From CAJCJE01 sp036494465 (lineage in GTDB: Bacteria > Actinomycetota > Actinomycetes > Mycobacteriales > Pseudonocardiaceae): a DNA stretch of 64,000 nucleotides. The translations under genes and the position numbers were made by a program. The DNA lies in assembly GCA_036494465.1 (NCBI GenBank), contig DASXOJ010000027.1:27356-91355 (forward strand). Direction: 5' to 3'. This document shows, piece by piece, positions 50,824 to 59,270 of this stretch; position 1 is the first letter of the stretch; each line of letters starts with the position of its first letter. Below the pieces are notes generated by a model, which ran no database searches, was not told the origin of the DNA, and saw nothing but the letters and a program-made list of their open reading frames with translations.

Positions 50824-51894
50824 TCAGCTCGCGGCGTTCGTGTCCACGAAACCGATGGTGACCGGTGCCCGGCGCGCGGTCCTGGCGATGTCGGCGGGCA
50901 GCACGTCGTGCAGGAAGGCGTACTGGTGGCGGACTTCGTCAGCTCTCGGATTGGCCTGGATGCTGTGCCACCACTGGGCGATCTCCGCCCAGCCGGGCGC
51001 GGCGAGTGCGCCACCGAAGTGCGCGACCGACAGCGCGGCCGTCAGATTGGCGAAGCGCAGCCGGTCCGCCAGCGACCACCCGGCCAGCGTGGCGACCACG
51101 AACCCGGAACCGAACACGTCGCCCGCGCCGGTCGCGTCCAGCGCGTTGGTCAGCAGGCCGGGCACGTTCGCCGTCTCGCCGGTGCGGCTGTCCACCGCGA
51201 GCGCGCCGTGCCCGCCCCGGGTGATCACCGCGACGGGGACCAGGTCCGCGAGCCGCGCCAAGGCGGCGGACGCCGTGTCCGTCCGGGTGTAGTGCATGGC
51301 CTCGGTCTCGTTGGGCAGGAACGCGTGGCAGAACTGGAGTTGCTCCAGCACGTCCGCCCGCCACGCCTCGGACGGGTCCCAGCCGACATCGGCGAACACC
51401 AGGCTGTCGTTGGCCTGCGCGGCCCGCATCCAGTCCTGGCGCTGCGCGTCCAGGCTCACCACGCACGCGCGACTGCGCGGGGGAGTGCCGATCAGTTCGT
51501 CCGGCGAGATCGGCGGCCGGTGCCCGTGCGTGACCATGGCCCGGTCCTCCTGGTAGGCCATCGACACGGTGACCGGCGAGTGCCAGCCGGGGAAGTAGCG
51601 CGACCGGGACAGGTCGACGCCCTCCTGCTCGCTGAGCACGTCCCAGCAGTATTCGCCGTACACGTCCGGGCCAAAGGCCGCGGCGAGCGCGGTGCGCAGG
51701 CCCAGCCGTCGCAACGGGACAGCGAAGTTGGCGATTCCGCCCGGCCCGGAACCCATGCCCTCGGTCCACACTTCGGTGCCGGGCGAGGGCGGCTGGTTGA
51801 ATCCGGTGAAGACGATGTCGAAAAACAGCAGCCCGGACACGAACACGTCGACTTCGGGGACTTCGGTCACCTGCCAGATCGTGCGGCAAGCCAT
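50824..51894 (-). CDS. PfkB-family carbohydrate kinase
   Basis: The 356-residue protein contains VDVFVSGLLFFDIVFTGF, the sugar-binding GMGSGPGGIANFAVPLRRLG and the C-terminal DATGAGDVFGSGFVVATLAG with the catalytic Asp. It is a PfkB (ribokinase-type) kinase of unknown sugar. ATG 51894 is taken as start, with TATTGC eight bases upstream; GTG 51870 is an alternative. It is divergent from a GH4 phospho-glycosidase across a small dyad, so both may serve the same glycoside. The kinase could supply a phosphorylated substrate, since no PTS genes are nearby. Confidence 0.88.
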   Translation of the reverse strand: MACRTIWQVTEVPEVDVFVSGLLFFDIVFTGFNQPPSPGTEVWTEGMGSGPGGIANFAVPLRRLGLRTALAAAFGPDVYGEYCWDVLSEQEGVDLSRSRYFPGWHSPVTVSMAYQEDRAMVTHGHRPPISPDELIGTPPRSRACVVSLDAQRQDWMRAAQANDSLVFADVGWDPSEAWRADVLEQLQFCHAFLPNETEAMHYTRTDTASAALARLADLVPVAVITRGGHGALAVDSRTGETANVPGLLTNALDATGAGDVFGSGFVVATLAGWSLADRLRFANLTAALSVAHFGGALAAPGWAEIAQWWHSIQANPRADEVRHQYAFLHDVLPADIARTARRAPVTIGFVDTNAAS

Positions 51895-51912
51895 CCGGTT
51901 TGGCAATAGAAG

Positions 51913-51934
51913 ACCACCTCGTGGTGGGTATGCT
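51913..51934. promoter_or_regulatory. Dyad and -10 element between PfkB and GH4 genes
   Basis: ACCAC-CTC-GTGGT (51913-51925) is a perfect inverted repeat in the 46-base gap between divergent starts. It is followed by TATGCT (51929-51934), six bases before the GH4 GTG. A single regulator bound here could control both leaderless transcripts. Confidence 0.55.
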
Positions 51935-51940
51935 GACCGG

Positions 51941-53260
51941 GTGAAACTGGCGATTCTGGGTGGCGGTGGGTTCCGGGTTCCGTTGGTGTATCGAGCTTTG
52001 CTCGACGAAGCAGGCGGGATCACCGAGGTGGCGCTGCACGACGTCGACGAGTCGCGGCTGCGGGTGATCGGCACCGTACTGAGCGAACTCGCCGACGATG
52101 TCCCGGCCGCGCCCAAGGTCACCGTGACCACGAGCCTGGACGACGCGGTACTCGGCGCGGACTTCGTGTTCTCCGCCATCCGGGTAGGTGGCCTCCCCGG
52201 GCGCACCGTCGACGAGCGGGTCGCGTTGCGGGAAGGCGTGCTCGGTCAGGAAACCGTTGGCGCGGGCGGGATCGCGTACGGTCTGCGGACCGTGCCGGTC
52301 GCGCTGGACATCGCCCGCCGGGTCGCCCGCCTGGCACCGGACGCGTGGCTGATCAATTTCACCAACCCGGCCGGACTCGTCACCGAGGCGATGTCCGCCG
52401 AACTCGGCAACCGCGTGATCGGCATCTGCGATTCCCCGGTCGGGCTGGGCAGGCGGGTCGCGGCCACGCTGGGCGTCGACCCGGCGACGGCGCGTTTCGA
52501 CTATGCCGGGCTCAACCATCTCGGTTGGCTGCGCAAGGTCGAAGTCGATGGCGTCGACCAGCTGCCGCGCTTCCTCGCCGACCCGGCCGCGCACCGTTCG
52601 TTCGAGGAGACCCGCCTGTTCGGCCCGGACTGGCTGCGCACGCTCGGCTCGGTGCCCAACGAGTATCTGTATTACTACTACTTCAACCGCGAATCCGTTG
52701 CGGCGGCGACCGAAGCCACCCAGACCCGCGGCGAGTTCCTGCTCGACCAGCAGGCCCGCTTCTACCACGAGGTCGCCGAGGGCGAGCCAGCGCTGGTCAG
52801 TTGGGAACACACCAAGGCCCAGCGCGAGGCGACCTACATGGCCGAGGCGCGTACCGAGGAGCGGGACGCGATCGACCTCGACGGCGGCGGCTACGAACAG
52901 ATGGCGCTCGCCCTGATGCGCGCCATCGCGCAGGACCAGCCCAGCACGCTGATTCTCAACGTGCGCAACACCGTCGGTCTGTCCGGGTTGGACGATGACG
53001 CGATCGTCGAGGTGCCGTGCCACGTTGACGGCAACGGCGCGCGCCCCTACGCCCTCGCCCCGCTCGACGAACACCAGGCCGGTCTGGTGTCCAGCATCAA
53101 GGCGGTGGAACGGGCCACCATCGCCGCTGCCACGTCCGGTTCACGCCGCTCCGCGCTGCGCGCGTTCGCCCTGCACCCGTTGGTCGACTCGGTCGGCGTC
53201 GCGGGCAGGCTGCTCGACGCGTACCTCGCCGAGCACGCCCAACTCGCCTACCTGCGTTAG
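51941..53260 (+). CDS. GH4-family 6-phospho-glycosidase (NAD+/Mn2+-dependent)
   Basis: The 439-residue protein opens with the NAD-binding loop KLAILGGGGFRVPLVYRAL and contains the metal ligands Cys163 in GICDSP and His193 in GLNHLGW, both hallmarks of glycoside hydrolase family 4. These enzymes cleave 6-phospho-alpha- or beta-glycosides by an oxidation-elimination mechanism. The pattern CDSP/NHLGW fits the 6-phospho-beta-glucosidase branch. GTG 51941 has no ribosome site but a -10 element six bases before it. The long in-frame extension upstream lies antisense to the kinase gene and is not real. Confidence 0.92.
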   Translation: MKLAILGGGGFRVPLVYRALLDEAGGITEVALHDVDESRLRVIGTVLSELADDVPAAPKVTVTTSLDDAVLGADFVFSAIRVGGLPGRTVDERVALREGVLGQETVGAGGIAYGLRTVPVALDIARRVARLAPDAWLINFTNPAGLVTEAMSAELGNRVIGICDSPVGLGRRVAATLGVDPATARFDYAGLNHLGWLRKVEVDGVDQLPRFLADPAAHRSFEETRLFGPDWLRTLGSVPNEYLYYYYFNRESVAAATEATQTRGEFLLDQQARFYHEVAEGEPALVSWEHTKAQREATYMAEARTEERDAIDLDGGGYEQMALALMRAIAQDQPSTLILNVRNTVGLSGLDDDAIVEVPCHVDGNGARPYALAPLDEHQAGLVSSIKAVERATIAAATSGSRRSALRAFALHPLVDSVGVAGRLLDAYLAEHAQLAYLR

Positions 53261-54411
53261 ACGCTCGGCACCGGCTTGGGCGGCGTCGGGCCGACGTAGC
53301 GGGCGGACGGGCGGATGATCTTGCCGCCCGCCGCCTGTTCCAGGATGTTCGCGCACCAGCCGACCACCCGGCTCACCGCGAACGTCGGCGTGAACATGGC
53401 GCGCGGGATCCCGCACAGTTCCATCACCACGCCCGCGTAGAACTCCACGTTGGCGTACAGGCTGCGGCCCGGCTTCAGCTCGGCCAGCACGTCCACCACG
53501 CGCTGCTCGACGGTGGTCGCGAAGTCGACCAGATCGCCGCCGATGCTCCGGGCGATGTCGCGCAACATCAGCGACCGCGGGTCATCGGTGGTGTACACGG
53601 CATGGCCGAAGCCCATGATGCGGTCACCGGCAAGAACCTTGCCGCGCACCCAGTCATCGACCTTGTCGACACTGCCGATCTCGTCCAGCCCCTCCAGCGC
53701 GCGATCGGGCGCGCCACCGTGCAGCGGACCGGAGAACGTGCCGATCGCGCCCGCGATCGCGGACACCACGTCCGCGCCCGCCGATGCGACGACGCGCGCG
53801 GTGAACGTGGACGCGTTGAAACCGTGGTCGATCGTGGCGATCAGGTACTGCTCGACCGCCCGCGCCCGCTTCGGATCCGGCACCTGGCCGGAAATCAGAT
53901 ACAGCCAGTTGGTCGCCGAATCCAGCTCGGCGCGCGGTTCCAGCGGTTCCAGCCCGGCGCGGATCCGGTACAGCGCGGCCAGAATCGTCGGCGTCACCGC
54001 GCAGATCAGCTTGGCGTCCGCGCGATGCCGCGCGGCGTCGGTGTCCCACAACGGTTCCAGGTTGCGGCTCGCGCCCAGCAACGACAACGCGGTGCGCAAC
54101 CCCGCCAGCGGGTTGAACCTCGGCCCCGCCAACGCGATCGCGGGCAGCACCGGCCGCAGTTCGGCGGGCAGCGCGCGCAGCGGCGCGATTTCCGCCGCGA
54201 ACGCGTCGCGTTCGGCCGCTGAGGGGAGCCGCCCCTCGAACATCAGGAACCAGACGTCCTCGAACGTGCGGGTCTGCGCCAGTTCGATCGCCGAGTACTG
54301 CCGGTAGTGGTAGAAGCCCTCGTCGCCATGCACGTCGCCCAGTTCGGTGTCGGTCACCACGACCTTGCGCAAACCGGCCGGGACCTCGATGAGTTGATCA
54401 ATTGTGGCCAT
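53257..54411 (-). CDS. Citrate synthase family protein, catalytic Asp changed to Glu
   Basis: The 384-residue protein has the citrate synthase fold with His231 in GPLHGGAPDRAL and His270 in GFGHAVYTTDDPR. The third catalytic residue, normally Asp in NVDFYSG, is Glu323 in ANVEFYAG. The enzyme may make citrate or 2-methylcitrate, or use another acyl-CoA. The start is uncertain: ATG 54411 (MATIDQLIEVPAG), ATG 54429 or the longer frame to 54438; none has a good ribosome site. It is divergent from a citrate synthase that carries a DNA-binding domain, across a set of TCAA repeats. Confidence 0.88.
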   Translation of the reverse strand: MATIDQLIEVPAGLRKVVVTDTELGDVHGDEGFYHYRQYSAIELAQTRTFEDVWFLMFEGRLPSAAERDAFAAEIAPLRALPAELRPVLPAIALAGPRFNPLAGLRTALSLLGASRNLEPLWDTDAARHRADAKLICAVTPTILAALYRIRAGLEPLEPRAELDSATNWLYLISGQVPDPKRARAVEQYLIATIDHGFNASTFTARVVASAGADVVSAIAGAIGTFSGPLHGGAPDRALEGLDEIGSVDKVDDWVRGKVLAGDRIMGFGHAVYTTDDPRSLMLRDIARSIGGDLVDFATTVEQRVVDVLAELKPGRSLYANVEFYAGVVMELCGIPRAMFTPTFAVSRVVGWCANILEQAAGGKIIRPSARYVGPTPPKPVPSV

Positions 54412-54414
54412 GTC

Positions 54415-54464
54415 GTCAACTGTGTACATGCCAATCAACTATCGTCAATATTGATTCAGTCAAC
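54415..54464. promoter_or_regulatory. Repeated TCAAC/TCAATATTGA elements between citrate synthase genes
   Basis: GTCAAC (54415-54420), ATCAAC (54434-54439), GTCAAT (54444-54449) and GTCAAC (54459-54464) run in one direction, and TCAATATTGA (54445-54454) is a perfect palindrome. They fill the gap between the divergent starts and are candidate sites for the HTH domain of the neighbouring citrate synthase. Confidence 0.5.
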
Positions 54465-54486
54465 ATCGACGACGAAGGACCAGGTC

Positions 54487-55656
54487 ATGACGATCAGCGG
54501 TGACGAGCGTTACCTGACGACTGCCGAGGTGGCGCGCGTGCTGGGGGTGAAGCCGGCGACCGTCTACGCCTACGTCAGCCGCGGCCTGTTGAACCCCGTG
54601 CAGGGCAAACGCCGGTCCTTGTTCAAGGAGGACGAGGTCACCAACCTGGCCGAGCGCGGCCGGGAGCACCGGCGACCCGCCGATCCGCTGGGACATGTGG
54701 CGACCAGCCTGTCCCTGCTCGTCGACGACGAGCTGTACTTCCGCGGCTACCGCGTCGCCGAACTGACGCCGTTCTACCCCGTCGAGGCCATCGCGGAGCT
54801 GCTCTGGGCAGGCAAACTCACCGACTACGGCCCGTGCATCGCGTCGTCCGAGTTGCTGGATTCGGTGCGCACGGCCATCGCCACGTTGCCGGAGTCGGCT
54901 CGGTTGACCGATCAGCTGCGGGTCGCGGTCGCGATGGCGGGTGCCGCCGATCCGCTCCGGTACGACCTCTCGCCTGATGCGGTCGTCCGGGTCGGGCGCA
55001 CAGTGCTCGCCGTGCTGGTGGACGGCATCGCGCCGTCCGTCAAACCCGGTTCGCTGGCCAACCGGCTGTGGCCAGCGCTCACCGGCAAACCGCAGCCGCC
55101 CGGCCTGCTCGACGCGGTGTTGATCGCGCTGGCCGACCATGATCTCGCGGTGTCCACGGTGGCCGCCAGGGTCGCGGCCAGCGCGCGGGCGCACCCGTAC
55201 GCGGTCGTGTCGGCTGGCCTGGGCGCGTTGGACGGGCACTACCACGGCACCGCGAGCACGCAGGCATACCGGTTCCTCGTCGAGGCGCTGCCAGATCCGG
55301 TCGCCGCGCTCTCGGAGCGGTTGCGTACCGGTACGGGCGTACCCGGTTTCGGTCATCGGGTCTACCAGAGCCGCGACCCGCGTGCCGAACTGCTGATCAA
55401 CATGCTGCGCGACGCGAACCCGGGCTCACCCGCGCTGCTGGCGGTGGACGTACTCCAACGGCACCACACCTTCCTCAACGTCGACATGGCGTTGGCCCTG
55501 GTCATGTACGAGTACGGTCTGCGGCCGGACGCGGGCGAGGCGATCTTCGCGATCGCGCGCACGATCGGCTGGATCGCGCATGCCATGGAGGAGTACCTCG
55601 AACCCGGCCTGCGGTTCCGCCCGGAGGGCGTGTACATCGGCGAACGGCCGCGTTGA
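54487..55656 (+). CDS. Citrate synthase fused to an N-terminal helix-turn-helix
   Basis: The 389-residue protein begins with a MerR/excisionase-like HTH (YLTTAEVARVLGVKPATVYA then YVSRGLLNP, residues 10-36). A citrate synthase domain follows from about residue 70, with His253 in GHYHGTAS, His290 in GFGHRVYQSRDPR and Asp333 in LNVDMAL all intact. AAGGA lies seven to eight bases before the ATG. Such fusions pair with a stand-alone citrate synthase in many actinobacteria; the HTH may let the enzyme bind DNA in response to acetyl-CoA or oxaloacetate, or may be only structural. Its neighbour has a Glu at the catalytic Asp, so this copy may be the active one. Confidence 0.9.
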   Translation: MTISGDERYLTTAEVARVLGVKPATVYAYVSRGLLNPVQGKRRSLFKEDEVTNLAERGREHRRPADPLGHVATSLSLLVDDELYFRGYRVAELTPFYPVEAIAELLWAGKLTDYGPCIASSELLDSVRTAIATLPESARLTDQLRVAVAMAGAADPLRYDLSPDAVVRVGRTVLAVLVDGIAPSVKPGSLANRLWPALTGKPQPPGLLDAVLIALADHDLAVSTVAARVAASARAHPYAVVSAGLGALDGHYHGTASTQAYRFLVEALPDPVAALSERLRTGTGVPGFGHRVYQSRDPRAELLINMLRDANPGSPALLAVDVLQRHHTFLNVDMALALVMYEYGLRPDAGEAIFAIARTIGWIAHAMEEYLEPGLRFRPEGVYIGERPR

Positions 55657-55671
55657 GCGACATTCACCGGG

Positions 55672-56388
55672 ATGGACGACAACCTTTCCGGGCCGGCGAG
55701 CGTCAGTCCCAGCGTGCAGGGACAAAAGCAACGGGCTGCCGGCGCGGCGTCGAACCGAGGGCCGATCGCGGTGATCGCGGGGGCGCTCGTCGTGCTGGTG
55801 GTCTGTCTGATCACCGCAGTGATCATCGGCCGCGTGAGCCCGTCGGCCAGCAAGCCGGCGGTCCAGCAGCCCAAAGCCGGTTCGCTGGTGGCCCCGGACT
55901 CGTCGGCCGCCCTGACTCCGACCGGTCCCACGCCGACCTCGACCAGCGCCCCTTCCGCAACGCCGAGCACCGTGGCGCCGGTTGCCAACGTCGCCGTGAC
56001 AACGTCGAGCGAGCCACCGGCGGCGCCGCCGTCGACGTCCGCGCCGTCGTACCCGTCCGGGACCTATGTGGACGGCCCGCTGGATCAGCCGCACTACTTC
56101 ATCACCTTCAACGGCGCGCCCGGGGGAATGTTGGGGGGCGTCGTCGACTACGCGTACCAGGACGGTCAGACCGGGGTTGCCTTCACCTTCAACGGCAGGA
56201 TGAACGGCACGGTCATGACCCTCTACCCGAGCCAGGTGCAGACCCAACCGGCCGGGTCGCCCCAGATCGCCGGGAACGTGCCGACGGTGATCAGCGCGGT
56301 GGGCGATCGCAGCGGCTTCGAGCTCGGCCAGTGCGCCCAGTACCTGACGGCCGTCCAGTCAGCGGCCGAGTGCGAGTTCACCCCCTGA
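55672..56388 (+). CDS. Membrane-anchored extracellular protein of unknown function
   Basis: The 238-residue protein has a short cytoplasmic N-terminus (1-30), one transmembrane helix (PIAVIAGALVVLVVCLITAV then IIGRV, about 31-55), a Ser/Thr/Pro/Ala-rich stalk (about 56-130) and a globular domain (about 135-238) with three cysteine-free strands and a late Cys pair (GQCAQYL, AAECEF). The globular part is not a family I recognise. The gene stands 15 bases after the citrate synthase stop. Confidence 0.75.
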   Translation: MDDNLSGPASVSPSVQGQKQRAAGAASNRGPIAVIAGALVVLVVCLITAVIIGRVSPSASKPAVQQPKAGSLVAPDSSAALTPTGPTPTSTSAPSATPSTVAPVANVAVTTSSEPPAAPPSTSAPSYPSGTYVDGPLDQPHYFITFNGAPGGMLGGVVDYAYQDGQTGVAFTFNGRMNGTVMTLYPSQVQTQPAGSPQIAGNVPTVISAVGDRSGFELGQCAQYLTAVQSAAECEFTP

Positions 56389-56468
56389 TGTGTTCACTCT
56401 GAGCGAACGGCCTTCGCTGGTCGCGGACAACGCGTTGCGCGACAAGGGAGATCGTTAGTCTGCGGCGC

Positions 56469-57266
56469 ATGACACGACCGATTTCCGGTGTGGCGGCAGG
56501 GGTTCCGTTCACCGCGCTGCCACCGTCGAGCGACGGACCGGCACCGCTGGTGATCGCCTGGCACCTGCTCGACGCGCCGTGCACCGATGCCGCGTTCGCG
56601 GCGGCGTTGCCGCTGAGCGAGGTGGCGGCCTGGCGGGTGTATCTGGGGTTGCCGATGTGCGGGGCGCGGTCCGCGCCGAACGGGCAGGACGCGATCGTGG
56701 CGCTGGCGCGCGAGGACATCGTGCTGCGCTACGTCGACAACCTCGTGCGGCAGGCTTTCGACGAGTTTCCGGCCGCGCTGGCCGAGATCCGCGCGAGGTT
56801 GGGCATCGCGGACGGGCCGATCGGGGTGGTCGGCGGTTCGCTGGGCGGTGCGGTCGCGTCGCTGGTGCTGGCCGAGCGGCCGGTGCCGATCGCGGCGGGC
56901 GCCCTGCTCAACGCCGCGATCCGGGCGCGATCGGTGGCCGAGGTGGTCGAGCAGGGGATGGACACCCCGTACGTCTGGACCGATGCGGCGCGCGCGGCCG
57001 CGGACCGGCTGGACTTCGTCGCGCACGCCGATGAGCTCGCGGACGTGCCGGTGCTGGTGGTGAGCGGCGAACTCGACCATCCGCCGTTGCGCGCGGACGC
57101 GCTCGAACTGGCTGCCGCGCTGCCGCGAAGTCGGTTGGTCAGCGTGCCGGGGCTGGATCATCCGCTTGCCGAGCGACCCCGGGTCGAGCCCGCGCCGCAG
57201 ATTCCGAACGCGCGCGTCGTGGATCACGCGGTGACGGACTGGTTCAACCAGCACCTGACGAGTTAA
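56469..57266 (+). CDS. Alpha/beta hydrolase
   Basis: The 265-residue protein has an alpha/beta-hydrolase fold with nucleophile Ser124 in GVVGGSLGGAVASL, the acid region VLVVSGELDHPP and a likely catalytic His in SVPGLDHPLAERP. The oxyanion strand reads LVIAWHLLDAPCTD in place of the common HG motif. It resembles small esterases or prolyl-oligopeptidase-like hydrolases of actinomycetes. It is upstream of the sugar isomerase, with a LacI-type operator starting four bases after its stop, so it is probably not part of that regulon. Confidence 0.85.
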   Translation: MTRPISGVAAGVPFTALPPSSDGPAPLVIAWHLLDAPCTDAAFAAALPLSEVAAWRVYLGLPMCGARSAPNGQDAIVALAREDIVLRYVDNLVRQAFDEFPAALAEIRARLGIADGPIGVVGGSLGGAVASLVLAERPVPIAAGALLNAAIRARSVAEVVEQGMDTPYVWTDAARAAADRLDFVAHADELADVPVLVVSGELDHPPLRADALELAAALPRSRLVSVPGLDHPLAERPRVEPAPQIPNARVVDHAVTDWFNQHLTS

Positions 57267-57270
57267 GGTC

Positions 57271-57284
57271 GGAACGCGCTTTCC
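57271..57284. promoter_or_regulatory. LacI-type operator before the isomerase gene
   Basis: GGAACGCGCTTTCC is the exact reverse complement of the element at 59238-59251. It has the central CGCG typical of LacI-family operators (GGAAMGCGCKTTCC) and lies 17 bases before the isomerase ATG. The LacI gene at 58161-59219 is the obvious regulator. Confidence 0.82.
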
Positions 57285-57300
57285 CGAACCGGAGGTGGTC

Positions 57301-58185
57301 ATGCAGTTCGACGTGCCCAGCGGCAACCCGGCGACCATCTCCACCCCGGATCCCGGGGATCCCCGATTGGCCAGGCTCTCGCTCAACCAGGCCACCACCA
57401 AGCGCTGGAGCGTTGCCGAGGCGGTTGAGGGGTGCGTCTCGGCGGGAATTCCGGCGATCGGGTTGTGGCGGGAGCCGGTCGCGGAGATCGGCGTCGACGC
57501 GGCGGCGAAACTCGTCGACGCGGCCGGGCTCCGGGTGTCGTCGCTGTGCCGGGGCGGCTTCTTCACCGCGGACGAACCCGAACGGCGCCGGGCGGCGATC
57601 GAGGACAACAAGCGCGCCATCGACGAGGCGCACGCGCTGCACACGGACACGCTGGTGCTGGTGGTCGGCGGCCTACCGGACGGATCGCGGGATCTGCCGG
57701 GCGCACGGGCACGGGTCGCGGACGCGATCGGCGAACTCGCCGACTACGCGCTGGACGCGGGCGTGCGGCTGGGGCTGGAGCCGCTGCACCCGATCTACTG
57801 CGCCGACCGCGCCGTACTGTCCACATTGGACCAGGCGCTGGACATCGCGGAACCGTTCCCTGCGGACGCGGTCGGCGTGATCGTGGACGCCTTCCACATC
57901 TGGTGGGACCCGGACGTGCTGCGCGCGATCGGGCGGGCGGGCGAGCGGATCGCGTCGTTCCAGGTATGTGACTGGGTGCTGCCGCTACCCGAGGACCCGC
58001 TGCTGGCCAGGGGCATGATGGGCGACGGGCACATCGACTTCCGCGCGCTGCGCCGCGCCGTCGAGGCGGCGGGTTACACCGGCGACATCGAGGTGGAGAT
58101 CTTCAACGCCGACATCTGGGCGGCGCCAGGCGACGAGGTCATCGCGACGATGGCGCGGCGTTATGTCACCGAGGTAGTGGACTGA
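57301..58185 (+). CDS. Sugar phosphate isomerase/epimerase (TIM barrel)
   Basis: The 294-residue protein is an AP-endonuclease-2-type TIM barrel: LSLNQATTKRWSVAEAVEGC, GIPAIGLWREPVAEIG, LGLEPLHPIYCADRAVLSTL, VGVIVDAFHIWWDP and GDIEVEIFNADIW. Metal-binding Glu, Asp and His positions in LEPLHP, DAFH and EVEIF are kept. ATG 57301 follows GGAGG by five bases. Members isomerise, epimerise or dehydrate sugars and cyclitols. A LacI-type operator is directly upstream. It is convergent with and overlaps the LacI gene by 25 bases. Confidence 0.9.
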   Translation: MQFDVPSGNPATISTPDPGDPRLARLSLNQATTKRWSVAEAVEGCVSAGIPAIGLWREPVAEIGVDAAAKLVDAAGLRVSSLCRGGFFTADEPERRRAAIEDNKRAIDEAHALHTDTLVLVVGGLPDGSRDLPGARARVADAIGELADYALDAGVRLGLEPLHPIYCADRAVLSTLDQALDIAEPFPADAVGVIVDAFHIWWDPDVLRAIGRAGERIASFQVCDWVLPLPEDPLLARGMMGDGHIDFRALRRAVEAAGYTGDIEVEIFNADIWAAPGDEVIATMARRYVTEVVD

Positions 58186-59219
58186 CGGACCACCAGGTCG
58201 GCCTTGATGCGGATGGTGCGCGGGCTCCGGTCGGACGGTTCCAGCAGCAGGCGCATCGCGCGCTCGCCCATCTCCTCCAGCGGCAGGCGCACCGTGGTCA
58301 GCGCGGGGGTCACGTCCTGCGCGGTGGGCACGTCGTCGAAGCCGATCACGGATACGTCCTGCGGCACCGATTTGCCGATTTCCTCGCGCAGCGCGGCCAT
58401 CGCGCCGACCGCGGTCGGGTCGTTGAGGGCGAAGACCGCGGTCAGTTCGGGGTGGCGCTGGTCCAGTTCGAGCATGCCCGCGTAGCCGCCGTCGCGGGTG
58501 AAGTCGGCGGTGACGATCGCGTCGTCGGGCACGTCGGCACCGGCCGCGCGCAGCGTGTCCCGGAAACCGGCGAGCCGGTGTTCGATGGTGCTCAGGCCGT
58601 CCGGTCCGCTCAGGATGCCGATCTTGCGGTGCCCCAGCGCGAGCAGCAGTTCGGCTGCTTGCGCGGCGCCGCGCCGGTTCTCCGGCAGCACGGTGTCGAA
58701 GGGCAGCGACTGGTGGCGGACCAGGGCGACCCGGCCACCGGTCTCCACGAAGTCGGTGAGCTGCTCGGAGAGGCGCTCGGTCAGTTCGGGGTCGGTGAAG
58801 CCGCTGCCGACCAGGACCAGGCCGAGGGCGCGGTGCGCGCGCAGCCGGGCGACGTAGTCGATCTCGCGTTCCGGGTCGCGGAAGGTGTTGGCCAGCATGG
58901 TGAGCAGGTCGTGTTCGGCGGCGACGCGCATGGCTCCGGCCGCGATCGCGGCGAAGTACGGGTCGTCGACGGCGTGCACGATCATGCCGACGACGGTGGT
59001 GCGCGAGCGGGCGAGCGCCTGCGCGGGCGCGTTCGACACGTAGCGCAGGTCGCGGGCGGCCCGCATCACGCGCTCGGCGAGTTCCGAGCCGACGATGCGC
59101 GAACTGCCGTTGAGCACACGCGACGCGGTCGCCCGGGACACGCCAGCGGTGTCCGCGACGTGTTGCAGGGTGACCGGTCCGGGCTCGGTCCTGGCCACCC
59201 TTGACTTGCTTGCTGCCAC
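58161..59219 (-). CDS. LacI-family repressor
   Basis: The 352-residue protein has the LacI helix-turn-helix VTLQHVADTAGVSRATASRV followed by the hinge LRYVSNAPAQALARSRT, and a periplasmic-binding-protein-like effector domain ending KADLVVRQST. It starts at GTG 59219 with AAGG eight bases before. The 14-base operator at 59238-59251 lies between it and the divergent Gfo/Idh gene, and the same operator is at 57271-57284, so it should control itself, the isomerase and the Gfo/Idh-DUF993 operon. The effector sugar is unknown. Confidence 0.93.
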   Translation of the reverse strand: MAASKSRVARTEPGPVTLQHVADTAGVSRATASRVLNGSSRIVGSELAERVMRAARDLRYVSNAPAQALARSRTTVVGMIVHAVDDPYFAAIAAGAMRVAAEHDLLTMLANTFRDPEREIDYVARLRAHRALGLVLVGSGFTDPELTERLSEQLTDFVETGGRVALVRHQSLPFDTVLPENRRGAAQAAELLLALGHRKIGILSGPDGLSTIEHRLAGFRDTLRAAGADVPDDAIVTADFTRDGGYAGMLELDQRHPELTAVFALNDPTAVGAMAALREEIGKSVPQDVSVIGFDDVPTAQDVTPALTTVRLPLEEMGERAMRLLLEPSDRSPRTIRIKADLVVRQSTTSVT

Positions 59220-59237
59220 CTACGTACCTTAGCCGTT

Positions 59238-59251
59238 GGAAAGCGCGTTCC
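59238..59251. promoter_or_regulatory. LacI-type operator in the divergent promoter
   Basis: GGAAAGCGCGTTCC lies 18 bases from the LacI start and 19 from the Gfo/Idh start. It is identical, read on the other strand, to the element at 57271-57284. Confidence 0.85.
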
Positions 59252-59270
59252 CAAGGATGCAGGAGGCAGC

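Noticed and set aside
56402..56418. Small hairpin AGCGAA/TTCGCT after the anchored protein gene
   Set aside because: Only six base pairs and no U-tract; too weak to call a terminator.
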